Shown here: positions 1 through 5,769 of the stretch, piece by piece
Numbering within the stretch: the stretch's first letter is position 1
How the letters are laid out: each line of letters opens with the position of its first letter
DNA from: Friedmanniella sp.
GTDB taxonomy: Bacteria; Actinomycetota; Actinomycetes; Propionibacteriales; Propionibacteriaceae
NCBI GenBank assembly: GCA_025964935.1
Contig: JAOPXW010000033.1
Span: forward strand, 1-8,996
Direction of reading: 5' to 3'
DNA length: 8,996 nucleotides
Notes under the pieces: generated by a model
Seen by the model: only the letters and a program-made list of their open reading frames with translations
What the model was told of the DNA's origin: nothing
The model's database searches: none
Translations under genes and position numbers: made by a program

Positions 1-825
1 TCGGGTCGCCGCAGCCGGGCACTGACCCCGACCGGCCGTACGGTCGGCTCCACGCCGGCCCACGGCGAGCGCGGGGCGCTGCACCTGTCGGCGACGATCC
101 GGGCCGGGGCGCCACACCAGGCCGGGCGCGGGCGGACGGAGTCGGGCCGGCTGCAGCTGGCCCGCACCGACCTCCGGCTGGCGGTGACCGAGGGGCGGGA
201 GTCCAACCTGGTCCTGCTGGTGGTCGACGCGTCGGGCTCGATGGCGGCGCGCCGCCGGATGGAGACGGTCAAGACCGCGGCCATGTCGCTGCTGCTGGAC
301 GCCTACCAGCGCCGGGACAAGGTCGGTCTGGTCACGTTCCGCGGGGCCACGGCCAGCCTGGTCCTGCCCCCGACCTCCTCGGTCGAGGTCGCGGCCCGCC
401 GGCTCGACGAGGTGCCCAGCGGCGGGCGTACGCCGCTGGCCGAGGGCCTGCTCTGCGCGCTGGAGACCCTGCGGCTGGAGCGGCTGCGCGACCCGCGCCG
501 CCGCCCGCTGCTGGTGCTGGTCACCGACGGCCGGGCCACCCACGGACCCGACGCCGTCGCCCGCTCCCGGATGGCCGCCGACCTGCTCCGGGCCAGCGGG
601 GTGTCCAGCGTCGTCGTGGACTGCGAGACGGGGACGTTCTCCCTCGGCCTGGCGGCCGCGCTCAGCGCCCACCTGGGGGCGGAGTACGTACGGGTCGGCG
701 AGCTCGGGGTGGACCAGCTCCTCGGGGCGGTCCGGGAGCACCGGTCCCCGCCGCCGGGATCCGGGGCGTCCGACCACCGTGACGGTGGCAGAACCGTCCG
801 GAGTCCCGGGAAGCGGGCCGCCTGA
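1..825 (+). CDS. VWA-domain subunit of a magnesium/cobalt-chelatase-type complex (ChlD/BchD-like), 5' truncated
   Basis: The reading frame is open from base 1, so this is the last 274 residues of a longer protein whose N-terminal part (usually an AAA+ domain) lies outside the window. A GTG at 184 is only an internal codon, because homologous sequence continues upstream of it. The visible part is a von Willebrand A domain. The MIDAS metal site shows as DASGS (D76, S78, S80), with T144 in GGRTPL and D176 in LVTDGRAT. It begins with the family-typical stretch TEGRESNLVLLVVDASGSM and ends in a polar, Pro/Gly/Arg-rich tail. In this family the VWA subunit works with an AAA+ ATPase and a large CobN/ChlH-type subunit to insert Mg or Co. 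The neighbouring cobalamin genes favour cobalt, but that is inference. Its TGA overlaps the cobO ATG by one base, so the two are probably co-translated. Confidence 0.88.
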   Translation, partial: SGRRSRALTPTGRTVGSTPAHGERGALHLSATIRAGAPHQAGRGRTESGRLQLARTDLRLAVTEGRESNLVLLVVDASGSMAARRRMETVKTAAMSLLLDAYQRRDKVGLVTFRGATASLVLPPTSSVEVAARRLDEVPSGGRTPLAEGLLCALETLRLERLRDPRRRPLLVLVTDGRATHGPDAVARSRMAADLLRASGVSSVVVDCETGTFSLGLAAALSAHLGAEYVRVGELGVDQLLGAVREHRSPPPGSGASDHRDGGRTVRSPGKRAA

Positions 826-1439
826 TGCCCGAGGGAGTGCCCGACCAGGTCCCCGCGGACGGGCTGACCACCCGTCAGCGCCGCAACCGCCCGCTCGTGA
901 TCGTGCACACCGGTGACGGCAAGGGGAAGTCGACCGCGGCGTTCGGGCTGGCCCTGCGCGGCTGGAACCAGGGCTGGTCGGTCGGGGTGTTCCAGTTCGT
1001 CAAGTCAGCCAAGTGGCGGATCGGGGAGCAGACCGCGCTGGAGACCCTGGCCGAGCTGCACACCAGCACCGGCGTGGGCGGGCCGATCGAGTGGCACAAG
1101 ATGGGCTCGGGCTGGTCCTGGTCGCGCAAGCCCGGATCCGAGGACGACCACGCCGCCGACGCCGCCGAGGGCTGGCAGGAGATCAAGCGGCGGCTCGCGG
1201 CCCAGACCCACCGGCTCTACGTGCTGGACGAGTTCACCTACCCGATCAAGTGGGGCTGGGTGGACATCGACGACGTGGTGGAGACCCTGACGAACCGGCC
1301 CGGGCAGCAGCACGTCGTCATCACGGGCCGCGGCGCCGACCCGAAGCTGCTGGAGATCGCCAACCTGGTCACCGAGATGACCATGGTCAAGCACCCGTTC
1401 CAGGAGGGTCAGAAGGGGCAGCGGGGGATCGAGTGGTGA
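825..1439 (+). CDS. cobO: Corrinoid adenosyltransferase (cob(I)yrinic acid a,c-diamide adenosyltransferase)
   Basis: The 204-residue product transfers the 5'-deoxyadenosyl group of ATP to reduced Co(I) corrinoid in the cytoplasm; this is the CobO/BtuR/CobA(Salmonella) family. Visible signatures are the modified P-loop GDGKGKST at residues 30-37, FQFVK at 56-60, the strand LYVLDEFTYP at 131-140, VITGRGA near 165-171, and the usual C-terminal end QKGQRGIEW. Its length is normal for the family. The first 22 residues are a short polar extension before the beta strand leading into the P-loop. The ATG start shares one base with the upstream stop (TGATG), and the stop overlaps the cobB GTG (GTGA), so it sits mid-operon. 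I see no strong Shine-Dalgarno sequence, so translation probably depends on coupling to the gene before it. Confidence 0.96.
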   Translation: MPEGVPDQVPADGLTTRQRRNRPLVIVHTGDGKGKSTAAFGLALRGWNQGWSVGVFQFVKSAKWRIGEQTALETLAELHTSTGVGGPIEWHKMGSGWSWSRKPGSEDDHAADAAEGWQEIKRRLAAQTHRLYVLDEFTYPIKWGWVDIDDVVETLTNRPGQQHVVITGRGADPKLLEIANLVTEMTMVKHPFQEGQKGQRGIEW

Positions 1440-4033
1440 CCGGCGGCCACACCCTGCCCCGGCTGGTGGTGGCCGCGCCCGGCTCGGCGCACGGCAAGAC
1501 GACGGTGGCCACCGGCCTGATGGGGGCGCTGCGGCGCGAGGGCCTGGACGTGGCCGGCTTCAAGGTCGGACCGGACTACATCGACCCCGGCTACCACGCG
1601 ATGGCCACCGGCCGCGCCGGCCGCAACCTCGACCCCCACCTGTGCCGACCCGAGCAGCTGGTGCCGCTGTTGCTGCACGGAGCCGCGACCCCGACGCCGG
1701 CCGACGTGGCCGTCATCGAGGGCGTGATGGGGCTGTTCGACGGTCAGATCGGCGGCCACGGCTTCGCCTCCACCGCCCACGTGGCCGGGCTGCTGCGGGC
1801 CCCGATCGTGCTGGTGCTGGACATCTCCTCCGTCTCACGGACCGCCGCCGCCCTGGTCCACGGGCTCAACACCTTCGACCCCGACGTACAGCTGAGCGGG
1901 GTCATCCTGAACAAGGCCGGCTCGGCCCGGCACGCCGACGAGATCGTGGCCGCGATGGCGGCCACCGGTCTGGACGTCCTCGGCGTGCTGCCGCGCAACG
2001 CCGGCATCGAGGCCCCGTCCCGGCACCTGGGGCTGGTGCCCGCCGCCGAGCGGGCGGAGGCCGCCGGGGCCATCGACCGGCTCGCCGCCCAGGTCGCCGA
2101 GCACCTCGACCTGCACCGCATCCTGGCCCTGGCCCACGCGGCCCCGCCGCTGGTCGGGGAGCCATGGCACCCCGAGGCGGAGGTGCGGCCGCCACTGGTC
2201 GGCGGCGCCCCGCGGCCTGCGGTGGCGGGGGTCCCCGGGGACCCGCCCTCCCCCGTACGCCCGGTCGTCGCCGTCGCCGCCGGCCGGGCCTTCACCTTCC
2301 GCTACGCCGAGACCGAGGAGCTGCTCCGGGCGGCCGGCTGCGAGCCGGTCACCTTCGACCCGCTGACCGATCCGGCCCTGCCCCCCGGCACGGCCGGGCT
2401 CTATCTCGGCGGCGGCTTCCCCGAGGTGCACGCGACCGACCTGACCGCCAACGAGCCGCTCCGCGCCGAGCTGCGGGCCGCCGTCGGCGCCGGGCTGCCC
2501 ACCGTGGCCGAGTGCGCCGGACTGCTCTACCTCTGCCGGACCGTCGACGGGGCGCCGATGGTGGGGGCTCTCGAGGCCGACGCAGTGATGACGCCGAAGC
2601 TGACCCTGGGCTACCGGACCGCGATCGCCGAGTTCGACCAGCTGCTGGCCGAGGCCGGCCGGCGGGTCACCGGGCACGAGTTCCACCGCACCACCGTCGA
2701 GCCGGTGGCGGGTCCGGCGTCGGGCTGGCTGGTGGCCGGGGAGCGGGTCGGGTTCTCCGCCGACCCCGCCGGGCTCGGCGAGATGGCCCTGCACGCCAGC
2801 TATCTGCACCTGCACTGGGCCGGGCACCCGCAGCTCGCGCAGCGGTTCGCCGACGCCGTACACCGCTACGCCGGGCGCGCTCGGTCCGCCGGGCCCGCAC
2901 TCGAGCGGCCCGAGCCGGGTTCGCACCACCGGCCCCGGCCACACCAGCAGCCCGGTCTGCCCGAGCCCGACCTGGACCACCACGGCGACCGCGACGTGGC
3001 GGAGGGGCTGGTGGACCTGGCCGTCAACGTCCGGCTGCCGGCCCCGCCCGCCTGGCTGGTCGAGCACCTGACCGCCACCCTGCCGGCCCTGGCCGCCTAT
3101 CCGCGGGCCGACGCCGCCGCCGCCGCGATCGCCGCCGCCCACGCCGTACCGCTCGACCACGTGCTGCCCACGTCCGGGGGGGCCGAGACGTTCACCCTGC
3201 TCGCCCGGGCCCTGAGCCCGCGGGCCGCCGTCGTGGTGCACCCGCAGTTCACCGAGCCGGAGGCGGCCCTGGTCGCGGCGGGCCACCGCCCCGTACGCGT
3301 GGTCCTGGCCGAGACCGACGGCTTCGCCCTGGACCCGAGCCGGATCCCCGAGGACGCCGACCTGGTGATGGTGGGCAACCCCACCAACCCGACCAGCGTG
3401 CTGCATCCGGCGGCCACCCTCCGCCGCCTGGTCCGACCCGGCCGGGTGGTCGTGGTCGACGAGGCGTTCATGGACGCCCTCCCCGGCGAGCCGGAGTCGA
3501 TGATCGGACCGGACCTGGCCGGGGTGGTGGTGCTGCGGTCCCTGACGAAGACCTGGGGACTGGCCGGTCTGCGGGCCGGCTACGCCGTGGGCGACCCCGG
3601 GATCATCGCGCTGATGCGGGCCCAGCAGCCCCCGTGGTCGGTCTCGACCCCCGCGCTGGTGGCCACCGTCGCCTGCCTGACCGAGGACGCCCGGGCCGAC
3701 GCCCGCACCGCGGCGGAGAGCATGGCCGTCGACCGTCAGGTGCTCGTCGACGTGCTCGCCGCCGTCGGGCTGACGGCCGTACCGGAGCCCCGCGGACCGT
3801 TCGTGCTCCTCGACACCGCCGGGCTGCGCGGCTCACGCCCGCCCGGCTGGGTCCGGCTGGCCCTGCGCGAGGCCGGGTTCGCCGTACGGCGCGGGGAGAC
3901 GTTCCCCGGACTCGGCCCGGACTGGATCCGGATCGCGGTCCGCGACGGCGAGACGAGCCGGGCCCTCGGGTCGGCGCTGGCTAACCTGCGGGAGGCCCAC
4001 CCGGGCCGCGGACCGCAGGAGGGGAACAGGTGA
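1436..4033 (+). CDS. cobB/cobC: Bifunctional CobB-CobC: cobyrinate a,c-diamide synthase fused to a PLP-dependent CobC-type aminotransferase/decarboxylase
   Basis: One uninterrupted 865-residue frame begins at a GTG overlapping the cobO stop (GTGA), with a weak GGGGGA ribosome site. Residues 1-480 are CobB, which amidates the a and c side chains of cobyrinic acid using glutamine and ATP. They show the P-loop GSAHGKTT (16-23), FKVGPDYIDPGYH (42-54), GGGFPE (325-330), the glutamine-amidotransferase nucleophile C360 in AECAGLLYL, and H458/H460 in SYLHLHW. A Pro/Gly-rich linker (about 236-275) separates the ATPase and amidotransferase halves. After a His/Pro-rich linker (481-512), residues 513-865 form a class I/II PLP enzyme: HHGD (515-518), GNPTNPT (647-653), D675 in VVVVDEAF, and probable PLP lysine K705 in SLTKTWGLAGLRAGY. 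This resembles the CobC/Rv2231c and threonine-phosphate decarboxylase family, which supplies aminopropanol phosphate. No ATG, GTG or TTG occurs between 481 and 516, and the first GTG (2996) lies after HHGD. A true fusion is therefore the best reading; internal initiation at a CTG remains possible. Confidence 0.92.
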   Translation: MTGGHTLPRLVVAAPGSAHGKTTVATGLMGALRREGLDVAGFKVGPDYIDPGYHAMATGRAGRNLDPHLCRPEQLVPLLLHGAATPTPADVAVIEGVMGLFDGQIGGHGFASTAHVAGLLRAPIVLVLDISSVSRTAAALVHGLNTFDPDVQLSGVILNKAGSARHADEIVAAMAATGLDVLGVLPRNAGIEAPSRHLGLVPAAERAEAAGAIDRLAAQVAEHLDLHRILALAHAAPPLVGEPWHPEAEVRPPLVGGAPRPAVAGVPGDPPSPVRPVVAVAAGRAFTFRYAETEELLRAAGCEPVTFDPLTDPALPPGTAGLYLGGGFPEVHATDLTANEPLRAELRAAVGAGLPTVAECAGLLYLCRTVDGAPMVGALEADAVMTPKLTLGYRTAIAEFDQLLAEAGRRVTGHEFHRTTVEPVAGPASGWLVAGERVGFSADPAGLGEMALHASYLHLHWAGHPQLAQRFADAVHRYAGRARSAGPALERPEPGSHHRPRPHQQPGLPEPDLDHHGDRDVAEGLVDLAVNVRLPAPPAWLVEHLTATLPALAAYPRADAAAAAIAAAHAVPLDHVLPTSGGAETFTLLARALSPRAAVVVHPQFTEPEAALVAAGHRPVRVVLAETDGFALDPSRIPEDADLVMVGNPTNPTSVLHPAATLRRLVRPGRVVVVDEAFMDALPGEPESMIGPDLAGVVVLRSLTKTWGLAGLRAGYAVGDPGIIALMRAQQPPWSVSTPALVATVACLTEDARADARTAAESMAVDRQVLVDVLAAVGLTAVPEPRGPFVLLDTAGLRGSRPPGWVRLALREAGFAVRRGETFPGLGPDWIRIAVRDGETSRALGSALANLREAHPGRGPQEGNR
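4017..4024 (+). promoter_or_regulatory. Ribosome binding site for cobA
   Basis: The sequence AGGAGGGG lies five bases before the GTG at 4030, inside the last codons of cobB-cobC. It supports the GTG that overlaps the upstream stop as the real start, and suggests that cobA can be initiated independently as well as by coupling. Confidence 0.75.
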
Positions 4034-5097
4034 GCTTCACCGCCGGCCTGGCCGTCCGTGGTCGCCGGGTGCTCGTCGGGGGCGCCGGGCCGAACGCCCT
4101 CGCTCCGATCACCGCCCTGCTGGAGTCCGGCGCCCTGGTCAGCGTGGTCGGGCCGGAGGTCGGGACCACCATCGCCGACCTGGCCGAGCGGGGCCTGCTC
4201 ACCGTCGCGCACCGCACCGTGGCCGCCGACGACCTGACCGGGGTGGCCCTGGTCGTGCCCGCCTCCGGGGACCCAGCCGTCGACGCCGACCTGGAGCGCC
4301 TCGCCGCCGCCCTCGGGGTGCTGGCGGTCGCCGTTCCGGTCGAGGCGACCGACGAAGCGCGGGCCGGGCACGGCGCGGTCACCCTGGTCGGCGGCGGGCC
4401 GGGCGACCCGGGTCTGCTGACCGTCGCCGGGCTGGACGCCGTACGGGGTGCCGACGTCCTGGTCGTGGACCGGCTCGCCCCGCTGTCCATCCTGGCTCAG
4501 GCCCGCCCCGACGCCGAGATCATCGACGTGGCCAAGATCCCCCGCGGGGCGTTCACCTCCCAGGAGCGGATCAACGAGCTGCTGGTCGAGCACGGGCTGG
4601 CCGGTCGGAACGTGGTCCGGCTCAAGGGGGGCGACAACTTCGTCTTCGGTCGCGGTGGCGAGGAGTGGCAGGCCTGCGCGGCCGCCGGCATCCCCGTACG
4701 CGTCATCCCCGGGGTGTCCTCGGCCCTGGCGGGACCGGCCCTGGCCGGGATCCCCCTGACCCACCGGCAGCTGACCCAGGGCTTCACCGTGGTCTCGGGG
4801 CACGTGCCGCCCGGTGACCCGGCCTCCACGCTGAACTGGGCCGCCCTGGCCCGGGCCAACACGACCCTGGTGATCCTGATGGGGGTGGCGACGCTCGCGG
4901 CCATCACCACCACCCTGGTCGCCGAGGGGATGCCGGCCGACACCCCGGCCATGACCGTGGCCGACGCCGGGCTGCCCAGCCAGCGCTCCGTCCGTGGCAC
5001 CGTCGCCGACATCGCCGCCCGTACGGTCGCCGAGGGCCTCACACCGCCCGCCATCACCGTGATCGGGGCCGTGGCCGCCTTCTCGCCCACCGCCTGA
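4030..5097 (+). CDS. cobA: Uroporphyrinogen-III C-methyltransferase with short degenerate CysG-like N-terminal domain
   Basis: The 355-residue product is a SUMT: it methylates uroporphyrinogen III at C-2 and C-7 with S-adenosylmethionine to give precorrin-2, the entry to cobalamin and siroheme. The catalytic domain (about 115-355) shows VTLVGGGPGDPGLLT (117-131), VVRLKGGDNFVFGRGGEE (195-212), IPVRVIPGVSSALAGPALAGIPLTHR (221-246) and LVILMGV (280-286). The usual family motif is KGGDPF; here the proline is Asn203. Residues 10-103 look like the Rossmann part of CysG/Met8 (RRVLVGGAG, then SGALVSVVGPEV), but the domain is only about 110 residues and lacks the dimerisation region. Where CysG has NVVD with its catalytic Asp, this protein reads VAVP. 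It is therefore probably not a precorrin-2 dehydrogenase/ferrochelatase (inference). The GTG start overlaps the cobB-cobC stop by 4 bp and has a strong ribosome site. M. tuberculosis Rv2847c (cysG) occupies the equivalent position. Confidence 0.94.
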   Translation: MSFTAGLAVRGRRVLVGGAGPNALAPITALLESGALVSVVGPEVGTTIADLAERGLLTVAHRTVAADDLTGVALVVPASGDPAVDADLERLAAALGVLAVAVPVEATDEARAGHGAVTLVGGGPGDPGLLTVAGLDAVRGADVLVVDRLAPLSILAQARPDAEIIDVAKIPRGAFTSQERINELLVEHGLAGRNVVRLKGGDNFVFGRGGEEWQACAAAGIPVRVIPGVSSALAGPALAGIPLTHRQLTQGFTVVSGHVPPGDPASTLNWAALARANTTLVILMGVATLAAITTTLVAEGMPADTPAMTVADAGLPSQRSVRGTVADIAARTVAEGLTPPAITVIGAVAAFSPTA

Positions 5098-5140
5098 CCC
5101 GACCCGGCCGCCGCCCGACCCGGCCTCCCCACCCCATTTC

Positions 5141-5226
5141 GCCGCCCCACCCGACCCCGGCGTGGCCGCCCCACCCGACCCTGGCGTGGCCGCCCCACCC
5201 GACCCCGGCGTGGCCGCCCCACCCCG
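5141..5226. repeat. 24-bp C-rich tandem repeat, three full copies plus a partial fourth
   Basis: Units lie at 5141-5164, 5165-5188 and 5189-5212, with a truncated unit to about 5226. The unit starts GCCGCCCCACCC and ends CCCCGGCGTG. Copies 1 and 3 are identical and copy 2 differs by one base (C to T). Each unit has 14 C and 7 G in 24 bases, so the transcript would be C-rich. There are no spacers, so this is not a CRISPR array. It may have grown by replication slippage. Being C-rich just after the cobA stop, it could act as a Rho loading site (inference). Confidence 0.9.
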
Positions 5227-5229
5227 CTT

Positions 5230-5291
5230 GACCCAGGTTCCGACCGCTCTACCCAGGTTGCAACCTGGGTCGAGCGGACGAAACCTGGGTC
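5230..5291. repeat. 62-bp near-perfect palindrome
   Basis: The left arm 5230-5260 and right arm 5261-5291 are reverse complements at 28 of 31 positions, with no spacer between them. The central 20 bp (5251-5270; arms ACCCAGGTTG and CAACCTGGGT) are perfectly palindromic. As RNA it would form a stem of nearly 30 bp and could terminate cobA transcription, although only a short, interrupted T run follows. As DNA it is a candidate protein-binding site, because each arm contains the same 9-mer twice in direct orientation, which a simple hairpin does not require. Confidence 0.88.
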
Positions 5292-5301
5292 TACCTAGGT
5301 T
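5231..5301. promoter_or_regulatory. Candidate operator array: five copies of ACCCAGGTT in mixed orientation
   Basis: Copies lie at 5231-5239 (+), 5251-5259 (+), 5262-5270 (-), 5282-5290 (-) and 5293-5301 (+, ACCTAGGTT, one mismatch). Start-to-start spacings are 20, 11, 20 and 11 bp, close to two and one helical turns, so all copies would lie on nearly the same face of the DNA. Copies 4 and 5 form a second, smaller inverted repeat with a 2-base centre. The array lies about 110 bases upstream of the riboswitch, where a metal- or cofactor-sensing repressor of cobalt uptake could bind. No binding protein is identifiable from this window. Confidence 0.55.
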
Positions 5302-5374
5302 TCCGTCGAAGCAGCGGCCAAGCAGGGGCAGGCGGGGCGGGCGCCGCGAGCAGGTCCAGCCGCCGCCGGGCATG

Positions 5375-5404
5375 TTTCCCAACCGGGACCCGGAGCGATA
5401 CGCT
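5375..5404 (+). promoter_or_regulatory. Weak candidate promoter for the riboswitch-cbtB-cbtA-cobS transcript
   Basis: TACGCT at 5399-5404 fits the actinobacterial -10 pattern TANNNT. TTTCCC at 5375-5380, 18 bp upstream, is a poor -35. Transcription would start near 5410, just where the riboswitch begins. A rival -10 is TAGGTT at 5296-5301, inside the fifth copy of the repeat array, also without a good -35. The two cannot be separated by sequence alone. Confidence 0.25.
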
Positions 5405-5510
5405 GCGCAGGTTCGCGGAGGTCATGGAAGTCGGTGCAAACCCGACACGGTCGCGCCACTGTAAGAGGCACCCAACCCAGGGTGGTCTCGAGTCAGACCC
5501 AGCCTCGGAG
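5405..5510 (+). promoter_or_regulatory. Cobalamin riboswitch
   Basis: The core matches the B12-element consensus: GGAAGTCGGTGCAAACCCG (5427-5445) corresponds to GGGAA..GGTG.AA.CC, followed by CGGTCGCGCCACTGTAA (5448-5464). Downstream are a CACCC/GGGTG hairpin (5470-5485) and a B12-box-like AGTCAGACC (5491-5499). The end points are estimates. It precedes cbtB by about 40 bases, so cobalamin binding probably lowers expression of cobalt uptake and cobS. The element CCTC (5503-5506) could pair with GAGG of the cbtB ribosome site, which would suit control of translation, but that is a guess. This placement in front of cbtB is well known in bacteria. Confidence 0.93.
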
Positions 5511-5540
5511 AGCTCCGTCATCACGGGTCGCAGAAACCCC

Positions 5541-5546
5541 AGGAGG
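5541..5546 (+). promoter_or_regulatory. Ribosome binding site for cbtB
   Basis: A perfect AGGAGG stands four bases before the ATG at 5551. It fixes the cbtB start and rules out longer in-frame upstream starts (for example an ATG at 5434), which lie inside the riboswitch. Confidence 0.85.
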
Positions 5547-5550
5547 AAAC

Positions 5551-5769
5551 ATGTCTGACGTTCGTGTCCAGGTCGCCCCCGCACCGCTGGCGCTGCCGGT
5601 CTTCTCGCTCCGCCAGGTGCTGCCGTGGCTCGCCTTCGCCGCGCTCCTGCTGCTGGCCGGGATGTACTTCCTCGCCGCCGAGCAGGGTGCGGTCTCCGTC
5701 TTCGCCGGCAACGCCGTGCACGAGTGGACCCACGACGGGCGCCACCTGCTCGGGTTCCCCTGCCACTGA
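5551..5769 (+). CDS. cbtB: CbtB, small subunit of putative cobalt transporter
   Basis: This 72-residue protein is a typical CbtB. It has a short N-terminus, one transmembrane helix (about residues 23-42) and a histidine-bearing C-terminus ending HEWTHDGRHLLGFPCH (H57, H61, H65, H72 with C71). The end HLLGFPCH is a hallmark of the family, and the histidines probably bind the metal. CbtB is predicted to work with CbtA in the membrane to import cobalt. That role rests mainly on its regular association with B12 riboswitches and cobalamin genes, as here. The start follows a strong AGGAGG site. It is the first gene of the riboswitch-controlled unit. Confidence 0.96.
   Translation: MSDVRVQVAPAPLALPVFSLRQVLPWLAFAALLLLAGMYFLAAEQGAVSVFAGNAVHEWTHDGRHLLGFPCH

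Larger units (their letters stand above)
5098..5550. other. 453-base gene-free region between cobA and cbtB
   Basis: No credible coding sequence lies here; short frames across it follow the tandem repeat and have no family features. In order it holds a C-rich stretch with a 12-bp direct repeat (CCCGACCCGGCC at 5098-5109 and 5114-5125), a 24-bp tandem repeat, a 62-bp palindrome with five 9-bp elements, a G-rich stretch (about 5311-5345) without recognisable signals, candidate promoter elements, a cobalamin riboswitch and the cbtB ribosome site. The half next to cobA probably ends the upstream operon and the half next to cbtB starts the next one (inference). Confidence 0.85.

Noticed and set aside
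1642..3984. 780-codon plus-strand frame
   Set aside because: It is the shifted frame of cobB-cobC, extremely rich in Arg, Gly, Pro and Ala, with no motif; the overlapping frame carries clear CobB and CobC motifs.
5141..5226. CRISPR array
   Set aside because: The repeats are directly adjacent 24-bp units with no spacers, and no cas genes are nearby.
5228..5256. Promoter from TTGACC (5228-5233)
   Set aside because: TTGACC resembles a -35, but no TANNNT hexamer occurs 16-19 bp downstream; the match is part of the repeated element.
5230..5291. Terminal inverted repeats of an insertion sequence
   Set aside because: The palindrome has no intervening sequence and no transposase or target duplication is near; gene order around it is a normal cobalamin cluster.
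3736..5382. 548-codon open frame on the minus strand
   Set aside because: It lies opposite the cobC domain and cobA, has the Gly/Arg/Asp-rich make-up of antisense frames in high-GC DNA, and runs through the tandem repeat. No family motif is visible.
5162..5464. 100-codon plus-strand frame with AAPPDPGV repeats
   Set aside because: It only translates the 24-bp tandem repeat and palindrome, then enters the riboswitch; it has no ribosome site and no conserved end.
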